Shown: in pieces, positions 1 to 5,407 of the stretch | Numbering within the stretch: the first letter of the stretch is position 1 | Layout: each line of letters opens with the position of its first letter | Source: JBHGAV01 sp041946685 | GTDB taxonomy: Bacteria; Acidobacteriota; Terriglobia; Bryobacterales; Bryobacteraceae | Assembly (NCBI GenBank): GCA_041946685.1 | Contig: JBHGAV010000083.1 | Location: 1 to 14,031, forward strand | Reading direction: 5' to 3' | Length of the DNA: 14,031 nt | Translations under genes and position numbers: made by a program | Notes under the pieces: generated by a model | Database searches by the model: none | What the model saw: only the letters and a program-made list of their open reading frames with translations | Told to the model about the DNA's origin: nothing

Positions 1-57
1 GAACCTGTGACCTCCTGCGTGTGAAGCAGGCGCTCTAACCAACTGAGCTACGCGCCC
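1..57 (-). tRNA. tRNA-Val (CAC), partial
   Basis: Read on the minus strand, this begins with the acceptor strand GGGCGCG (57-51), then a D-arm GTAGCTCAGTTGGTTAGAGC, then an anticodon stem CCTGC/GCAGG enclosing the loop TTCACAC. The anticodon is CAC (plus positions 21-23), which reads the valine codon GUG. The sequence continues through the variable region into the T-arm start (GGTTC) and is cut by the window edge, so the rest of the T-arm and the 3' acceptor strand lie outside. It lies downstream of, and in the same direction as, the murein-hydrolase operon, but appears to have its own promoter. Confidence 0.93.
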
Positions 58-77
58 TCGGGCGACGAAGTGTACCC

Positions 78-86
78 AGTATATCA
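78..86 (-). promoter_or_regulatory. Extended -10 promoter for tRNA-Val
   Basis: On the minus strand the sequence reads TGATATACT, an extended -10 element (TGn plus TATACT, 5 of 6 matches to TATAAT). The expected start of transcription is near 71, giving about a 14-base leader before the tRNA. No good -35 hexamer is visible at 16-18 bases, which fits an extended -10 promoter. The same TGnTATACT form precedes argS. Assignment is by motif only. Confidence 0.5.
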
Positions 87-97
87 CCCCTGGGGAG

Positions 98-1129
98 TCA
101 GCCGTTCCGTACGCGCAACAGCACCTGGGCCTGGTAGTGGTAAGAATCCAGCCCGCCGCCGTTGTAGCGCCGCACGGCGTACGGCCAGTCGCAACCGATG
201 TTCGCCCGGACCGGTACGCCCCGGTACTCGGTCGCCGGGTGGTGCGCGCTCGGCTCGTACACGCGGCTGGAGCCCGCGTAGAATCTTGTCTGGCCCGCCT
301 TGATATCGATTGTGCCTGCTTGGGCGGCGCACTCGCGGCAGCCGGTCAGGTAACGGGGGTCGCTCAACGGATACTTGCACCACCGCAGCGCGCCGCGCCC
401 ATGCTCGGCCTGCCGGTCATCGGCCCGCGTACCGGGGGTGTTGCCATTGACAAAGCGCAGGAACTTGTGTCGAAGCTGGGTGACGGCCTTGCCCGCGTTC
501 GCCCCAGGGTCGAGGATGAAATCCCTCATCTCCTCCGGCGTGGGCGGATGGTGGAACAGAGTGTACTGGCCGATCCCGTAGCCGCGCGAGGTGATGGCGG
601 GCGTGCCGGCGGCGCCTCTGTCCAATCCCACAACCACAAAGTTGTCGTCATTGCGCGGGCTCGGCTCGCGGAAATGCTTCAGCCCGCTCTCCTGCTTGAA
701 GATCGCGATCAGGAAGGGTAGCGGGACTTGCCCCGCCGCTGCCGATTCCAGGTCCTTGACGGCGCGTGCATTCTCGGCCACCGGATCCTCGCTCGAGGGC
801 ACCTTGGCGAACCGCTCATCGGCCAGCATTTCGGCCATCGCCTCTGCCAGACCCCGGTCCAGTACCCCGTCGACGGTCTTCACGCGCGACTTGTTGTAGT
901 CGCGCACCTTGACGGGGGCCGCTCCGTCGTTTCCGTCCGCCGGGCCGGCCACCAGATCATACCGAAGCGCCTTGACCGCCTCCTCCGTCGCCCGGCCGAA
1001 CACACCGTCGATGCCGGTCGCCAGGTAACCCAGCCGGCGCAGATCCTGCTGTAAGCTCTTCACCACGGCGGGTGACGCCCCGGCGCTCCGAGACAAGCGG
1101 AGCCCGGGGGCCAAGTATGGGGGGTGCAT
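98..1129 (-). CDS. Peptidoglycan-binding, lysozyme-like murein hydrolase
   Basis: A 343-residue protein with an N-terminal PG_binding_1-like domain (about 18-58: LQQDLRRLGYL, IDGVFGRATEEAV) and a possible second half-repeat near 80-102 (VDGVL). A lysozyme-like/SLT domain follows: KQESGL with likely catalytic Glu147, then RGYGIGQYT (182-190), then a closing AVRRYNGGGLDSY (318-330) typical of lytic transglycosylase folds. It probably cleaves cell-wall glycan. Four cysteines (251, 264, 267, 313), including a CREC pair, suggest disulfides or a metal site. No signal peptide is evident although the substrate is extracytoplasmic. It is the last gene of a four-gene operon and starts 3 bases after the preceding stop, in the same frame. 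The only Shine-Dalgarno candidate is AAGGA about 13 bases upstream, so coupled reinitiation is likely. The domain class is fairly sure; the exact cleavage chemistry is not. Confidence 0.85.
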   Translation of the reverse strand: MHPPYLAPGLRLSRSAGASPAVVKSLQQDLRRLGYLATGIDGVFGRATEEAVKALRYDLVAGPADGNDGAAPVKVRDYNKSRVKTVDGVLDRGLAEAMAEMLADERFAKVPSSEDPVAENARAVKDLESAAAGQVPLPFLIAIFKQESGLKHFREPSPRNDDNFVVVGLDRGAAGTPAITSRGYGIGQYTLFHHPPTPEEMRDFILDPGANAGKAVTQLRHKFLRFVNGNTPGTRADDRQAEHGRGALRWCKYPLSDPRYLTGCRECAAQAGTIDIKAGQTRFYAGSSRVYEPSAHHPATEYRGVPVRANIGCDWPYAVRRYNGGGLDSYHYQAQVLLRVRNG

Positions 1130-1132
1130 TCG

Positions 1133-1765
1133 TTATGGCTTGTCCTTAGGTACCTCGCCGGGACGCCTAAGGGTGGGAACCTTCTTCTTCCGCTCTTCCT
1201 CTTTCTGCTCGTTGTCGCGCTTGACCTGCAACTCCTCGGGCCTCATCAGGGCCTCCCGCTCCTTCCTCTCCTTCGCCTCTCTGGCCTCCACGTCCGTGGA
1301 ACGGGCCTTGAGGTCCTGCTCGGCCAGTTCCAGGCTGTCGCGAGTCGCCAGGATCGCCTGCTCCAGCGCGAACTTGTATGCCTCCAGGTCTTTGGGCCGG
1401 CTCTCGGCGATCTTCTCGAGCGAGCTGAGCATACGCTTGTGCCCCTCCGCCACGGCCTTGATCCCCGCGTCCAGAGGCGCGCGCCGTCGCAACGCATCGT
1501 CACTCACCGTATCGATGGCCTCGATGATCTTGGTGTACTCGCCGAGCACCTCGTGGATCATCCGGCTGCGCCCCGTCTTCTCCTTCGCCACAAGCTGCTG
1601 AAGCTGCGACACGCGCTGGGCCGCAAAGCCGGAGTAGAGCTGGAGGCGCGCATCCGGGTCCTGGATCTCGCGGAGCTGATCGATCTCGGCCGCGGTCAGA
1701 AAATCGCGCTGCGCCGCGGCAGTCGTCGCGGCCAGCAGACAGGTGAGGATCAACCACCTTGTCAT
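1133..1765 (-). CDS. Exported coiled-coil protein, unknown function
   Basis: A 210-residue protein I do not recognise as a named family. Residues 1-19 look like a Sec signal peptide (MTRWLILTCLLAATTAAAQ). The rest is almost wholly helical and charged, with heptad-like stretches. A strongly charged Lys/Glu-rich segment runs from about 160 to 195 (EAREAKERKEREAL, EEERKKK), followed by a proline-containing tail ending PKDKP. Its ATG overlaps the stop of the upstream gene (ATGA), with AAAGG six bases before the start. Its TAA stop is followed after one codon by the ATG of the hydrolase in the same frame. The context suggests a periplasmic helical partner or scaffold for that hydrolase; this is inference. 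Confidence 0.82.
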   Translation of the reverse strand: MTRWLILTCLLAATTAAAQRDFLTAAEIDQLREIQDPDARLQLYSGFAAQRVSQLQQLVAKEKTGRSRMIHEVLGEYTKIIEAIDTVSDDALRRRAPLDAGIKAVAEGHKRMLSSLEKIAESRPKDLEAYKFALEQAILATRDSLELAEQDLKARSTDVEAREAKERKEREALMRPEELQVKRDNEQKEEERKKKVPTLRRPGEVPKDKP

Positions 1766-2220
1766 CGGCTACCTTTCTTCTCCGGAGGCGACATGATGCT
1801 CCGAAGCACCACGTCATGGAGCTCCTGGAGGTACTCGGCCAGCGGCGCCAGTTGCTCCCGCTCCTCGAAGGACATGCTCCGCCGGAGCTCCTCGATTCGC
1901 TTCAACAGGCTCCTGGTTTTGACTTCCAGATTCTTGTAATGCTTTGAATTGCGCGGGCTCTTGCCGGTCTGGCGGAGTGAGACATAGGCCAGGTCGACCG
2001 ACTCGCGGATTTCCTGGAGCGCGGCGACGGTCTTTTGCCAGTCGCCTGCCTTGTAGGCGCTGGAAGCGAGCCTGAACTGGCCTTCGGCGTTGTCCAGCGC
2101 CAAGCGCGCCCGCCGTTCAAGATTCGGCTCGGCCTTCGCTTTCGACAGATCGGCGCGCAGCGGAAGTGCGGTCGCGAGAGATGCCAGCAATGCCGTCCTC
2201 AACCATGCGCTTCCAGTCAC
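1762..2220 (-). CDS. Small exported helical protein, unknown function
   Basis: A 152-residue protein with an N-terminal signal peptide (about 1-23: LRTALLASLATALPLRA) and a mature region that appears to be a helical bundle. One helix carries AYKAGDWQKTVAALQEI, which resembles a single TPR-like helix pair. The start is GTG, overlapping the TGA of the TPR gene (GTGA), with a good Shine-Dalgarno AAGGAG (2232-2237) 11 bases upstream. Its stop overlaps the next start (ATGA). I recognise no named family. Tight coupling on both sides suggests its product is needed in proportion to its neighbours, perhaps in one envelope complex. Confidence 0.82.
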   Translation of the reverse strand: MTGSAWLRTALLASLATALPLRADLSKAKAEPNLERRARLALDNAEGQFRLASSAYKAGDWQKTVAALQEIRESVDLAYVSLRQTGKSPRNSKHYKNLEVKTRSLLKRIEELRRSMSFEEREQLAPLAEYLQELHDVVLRSIMSPPEKKGSR

Positions 2221-3332
2221 CTTCGGCTCAACTCCTTCCGGATGATGCGAGCACGCTGGCGCGCCAGGAACTCCTCGTTCGGACTCTTCCCCTGGCTGGC
2301 CTCCAGGAACTTCTCGTAGCTCTCCAAGGCGGGGCGAAGCTGCCTGGTCTTGTCCAGGATGATGGCCCGCAGGTACAGATGACCCGGCGCCTCGGCCCCC
2401 AGGGCCTTCAACCGGTCAAGCGCCGCCAGGGCGCCCGGATAGTTCTCAACAAGGGTCAAGATGCCCGCCAGTTCCCCCCATCCTTCCACCAGGTCCGGTT
2501 TCGCCTGCACCGCCAGGGCGAACTGCTCACCCGCCGCCGGGTACTTCTTCATGTCGCGCAGAATGCGGCCGTAAGTCAGCCGCAATCCGGCATCTTGGGG
2601 CGTTCTCGCCAAAAGCTCCTCCAGCAGCCCTGCCGCCGCCGCCGGCTTGCCGGTTCGGATCAGCAGCACCGCCATGCGCTCAAGCGCCGCATCATTCTCC
2701 CGAAAACCCGAGTAGAACTCGATCGCCTTGTCGTACTCGCCATTTTCCTCGCACAATGACGCCAACTCCAGCAACGCGTTCCTGTAACCTGGGTCCAGCT
2801 CGGCGGCCATGCGCAAGGCCACGGATGCGTCGTCGAATTTGCGCTGCCGGGCCAGTGACCTGCCGAGCCCTGCCTGGGCCGCCGCCGACTTCGGATCGGC
2901 CTTCGATGCTGTGGCAAAGCGTTCCCCGGCCCTAACCGCCTCACCCGATGCCAGAAGGGCCTCACCGAGGTAGAAATTCGGTCGAAATTCTTCTGGTTTC
3001 TGTGTGACCGCCGCTTCCAGAAGAGCCACCGCCTCGCCCGTCTGCTTCCGTTCCAGCAACAGGACCCCGAGATTGACTTGCGCCTCATACAGACCAGGCT
3101 TCAGCTCGAGGACCGTCTTGTACCCCTTGATTGCCTCATCCTCCTTGCCGGTCAGGCTGTTGGCAAGCGCCAAGTGGAACTGGGCGGCGTAGTCTTTCGG
3201 ATCGGCCTCCACTGCCTTGGCGAAGTACTGGGCGGCCAGCCCGTAGTCATTGGCTTCGAGCGCCTTCATGCCTTCACCGGCGAAATCGGTCGCCTGAGCG
3301 AGAAAGGCAAAGATGAGAGCAGCCCAAGCCAT
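2217..3332 (-). CDS. Exported tetratricopeptide-repeat (TPR) protein
   Basis: A 371-residue protein with a short hydrophobic N-terminus that looks like a signal peptide (MAWAALIFAFLAQATDF). About eight or nine consecutive 34-residue TPR units then fill the chain, with the usual A-x-x-x-F/Y and P-x-x pattern (AAQYFAKAVEADPKD, AIKGYKTVLELKPG, ALLELASLCEENGEYDKAIEFY). TPR arrays bind partner proteins and have no catalytic residues. This is the first gene of the operon and its stop overlaps the next start by 4 bases. The ATG has only a weak upstream AGG. It is probably a periplasmic scaffold for the two small helical proteins and/or the murein hydrolase; partners are inferred from gene order only. 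Confidence 0.88.
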   Translation of the reverse strand: MAWAALIFAFLAQATDFAGEGMKALEANDYGLAAQYFAKAVEADPKDYAAQFHLALANSLTGKEDEAIKGYKTVLELKPGLYEAQVNLGVLLLERKQTGEAVALLEAAVTQKPEEFRPNFYLGEALLASGEAVRAGERFATASKADPKSAAAQAGLGRSLARQRKFDDASVALRMAAELDPGYRNALLELASLCEENGEYDKAIEFYSGFRENDAALERMAVLLIRTGKPAAAAGLLEELLARTPQDAGLRLTYGRILRDMKKYPAAGEQFALAVQAKPDLVEGWGELAGILTLVENYPGALAALDRLKALGAEAPGHLYLRAIILDKTRQLRPALESYEKFLEASQGKSPNEEFLARQRARIIRKELSRR

Positions 3333-3405
3333 ACGCCTGCTTTTAGTCTACCCCCGACGAAGATTGAATCTGGTTAATCCCAACTGCGGCCGGGCCAGTT
3401 CCGGC

Positions 3406-3414
3406 TGCTATACT
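3406..3414 (+). promoter_or_regulatory. Extended -10 promoter of argS
   Basis: TGCTATACT is an extended -10 element (TGn plus TATACT). Transcription would start about seven bases after its end, near 3420-3424, which coincides with the argS GTG codon at 3424. No convincing -35 is seen. This lies in the 91-base divergent gap (3333-3423) between argS and the TPR operon; I found no strong promoter for the operon in the opposite direction. Confidence 0.55.
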
Positions 3415-3423
3415 GCTTAATCT

Positions 3424-5367
3424 GTGTTCCATCTTGTCGAGCAACGTACCGCGCGTAGTGTCTCCGCATATCTGAAGGCACGTTACGGAATAGAAGGCGA
3501 ACTGGAGCTTGGACTTCCCAAGGAGCCGGGCTTCGGAGAACTGAGCCTGATGGCCGCCTTCCAGCTCGCCAAGCAGCTCAAGAAGGCGCCGCGGCAGATC
3601 GCCGCGGAGATTGTCGCCGAGATGCCCCCGCTGGAGGGGATAGCCTCGCTGGAGATCGCCGGCGGGGGCTTCATCAACATGCGCCTGGACCGCGGACGCT
3701 TCGGCGCGAGCCTGCTAGGCGGCGCCGCCCCCCAAGCGGCCTCCGCGGAGAAGATCATCGTCGAGCACACCAACATAAACCCCAACAAGGCCGCCCACAT
3801 CGGGCACCTGCGCAACGCGGTTCTCGGCGACACCTTCGTCCGCATGTTGCGCGCCTCGGGCCGCCGGGTCGAGGCGCAGAACTACATCGACAATACCGGT
3901 GTCCAGGTCGCTGACGTGGTGGTCGGATTCCACTACCTGGAGAAGAAGAGCGCAGCCGAAGTGGCCCGGCTCGCCGCCGCCGACCGGTTCGACTACCTCT
4001 GTTGGGACCTCTACGCGCGAGTCTCCTCCCACTACCAGGGCAACCCCGAGGCGCTCAAATGGCGGCAGGACGCGCTGCACGCCATCGAGGAGGGCGAAGG
4101 CGAACTGGCCGAGCTGGCGCACATCGTCGCCGACGCCATTGTCGGGTGCCACCTGAAGACCATGCTCCGGCTCGGAGTCGAATACGACGTGCTGCCGCGC
4201 GAAAGCGAGATCCTCCACTTGAAGTTCTGGGCCGCCGCCTTCGAGTTGCTAAAGGAGCGCAAGGCCATCTACCTGGAGGACAAGGGCAAGAACGCCGGTT
4301 GCTGGGTTATGCCCGGCTCGGCCTTCTCGGCGTCCGAAGGCGAGGATGCCGACAAGGTGATCGTGCGCTCCAACGGCACCGTGACCTACGTAGGCAAGGA
4401 CATCGCCTACCAGCTTTGGAAGTTCGGCCTCCTCGGCAAGGACTTCCATTACCGTCTCTGGATGCGGTACCCGAGCGGCCACCCGCTTTGGGTCTCGACG
4501 GATCGGCCTTCCGAGGCCGGCGCCCCGTCGTTCGGCGGCGGCACGTGGGTCTACAACGTGATCGACTCGCGGCAAAGCTACCTTCAGGACGTGGTTGCCG
4601 CCGGGCTGCGCGCCTTGGGATATCCGGAACAGTCCAAGCGCTCGGTTCATTTCGCCTATGAGATGGTCGCCCTGTCGCCCCGTACCTGCGCCGACCTGGG
4701 CATCGAGCTCTCCGAAGAGGACAAGAAGCGGTCTCACGTCGAGGTCTCCGGCCGCAAGGGTCTCGGCGTCAAGGCGGACGACCTCATCGACAAGTTGATC
4801 GAGGAAGCCCGCCGGGAAGTCGACTCGCGCCATCCCGAGGCGCCGGAGGACGAACGCCGCCGCGTCTCCGAGCAGATCGCCGTCGGGGCCCTGCGCTATT
4901 TCATGTTGAAGTACACGCGCAACGCGGTGATCGCCTTCGACATGCAGGAGGCCCTCAGCTTCGAAGGCGAGACCGGCCCTTACGTGCAGTACGCCGCGGT
5001 CCGGGCGCGCAACATCCTGCGGAAACTCGAGGAGCGAGGGGAGAGCCTCCCCGACTTCGCGGCGGAGCTGGACGAGCCGGCCATGGGCCGTCAGCTCGCC
5101 TCCGAGGACCTCTGGCAGATCGTGCTGGCCATCTCCAAGGCGGACAGCGCCCTGGCGCGCGCCATCAGCTCGGGCGAACCCAGCCACGTTGCGCGCTATG
5201 CTTTCCAGCTCGCCCAGGCGTTCAACAGCTTCTACCACGAATACCCAGTCCTTCAGGAGCCGGAGCGAGAGCGGCGCGTCTTCCTGCTCTGGCTCACCGA
5301 CTACTTCCGCCGCCAGCTCGAGTCCACCCTCTCCATCCTCGGCATCGCGGTTCCCCCGTACATGTAG
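3424..5367 (+). CDS. argS: Arginine--tRNA ligase (ArgRS)
   Basis: A 647-residue cytoplasmic class I synthetase that charges tRNA-Arg. The N-terminal additional domain (1-~95; FGELSLMAAFQLAK) precedes the Rossmann catalytic domain, with EHTNINPNKAAHIGHLRN carrying HIGH at 125-128 and a lysine (122) just before it. The KMSKS loop is degenerate (SGRKGLGV, 442-449), as is common in ArgRS. The C-terminal DALR anticodon-binding domain begins about 517 (GPYVQYAAVRARNIL) and ends in VPPYM. A segment at about 341-375 (HYRLWMRYPSG, FGGGTW) looks like a lineage-specific insertion. The start is fixed: TAA at 3418-3420 is in frame, so GTG 3424 is the first possible start, and the N-terminal domain needs it. 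No Shine-Dalgarno is visible. acnA follows after 40 bases. Confidence 0.96.
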   Translation: MFHLVEQRTARSVSAYLKARYGIEGELELGLPKEPGFGELSLMAAFQLAKQLKKAPRQIAAEIVAEMPPLEGIASLEIAGGGFINMRLDRGRFGASLLGGAAPQAASAEKIIVEHTNINPNKAAHIGHLRNAVLGDTFVRMLRASGRRVEAQNYIDNTGVQVADVVVGFHYLEKKSAAEVARLAAADRFDYLCWDLYARVSSHYQGNPEALKWRQDALHAIEEGEGELAELAHIVADAIVGCHLKTMLRLGVEYDVLPRESEILHLKFWAAAFELLKERKAIYLEDKGKNAGCWVMPGSAFSASEGEDADKVIVRSNGTVTYVGKDIAYQLWKFGLLGKDFHYRLWMRYPSGHPLWVSTDRPSEAGAPSFGGGTWVYNVIDSRQSYLQDVVAAGLRALGYPEQSKRSVHFAYEMVALSPRTCADLGIELSEEDKKRSHVEVSGRKGLGVKADDLIDKLIEEARREVDSRHPEAPEDERRRVSEQIAVGALRYFMLKYTRNAVIAFDMQEALSFEGETGPYVQYAAVRARNILRKLEERGESLPDFAAELDEPAMGRQLASEDLWQIVLAISKADSALARAISSGEPSHVARYAFQLAQAFNSFYHEYPVLQEPERERRVFLLWLTDYFRRQLESTLSILGIAVPPYM

Positions 5368-5390
5368 CGCCGCTTGCGGGTAGGATATCT

Positions 5391-5398
5391 AGGAGAGG
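5391..5398 (+). promoter_or_regulatory. Ribosome binding site of acnA
   Basis: AGGAGAGG lies 9 bases before ATG 5408 but runs directly into the alternative GTG at 5399. The spacing decides for the ATG as start. Confidence 0.7.
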
Positions 5399-5407
5399 GT
5401 GCTACAC

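Noticed and set aside
87..95. CCCCTGGGG as a terminator after the murein hydrolase gene
   Set aside because: The arms meet around a single base, leaving no workable loop, and no T-run follows on the minus strand.
1124..1939. 271-codon plus-strand frame with a hydrophobic, membrane-like N-terminus
   Set aside because: Its leucine-rich start is the complement of the Lys/Glu-rich coiled coil of the minus-strand protein, and it crosses two well-coupled minus-strand genes.
4249..5238. 329-codon minus-strand frame inside argS
   Set aside because: Antisense shadow of the ArgRS catalytic and anticodon-binding domains; no start context or domain of its own.
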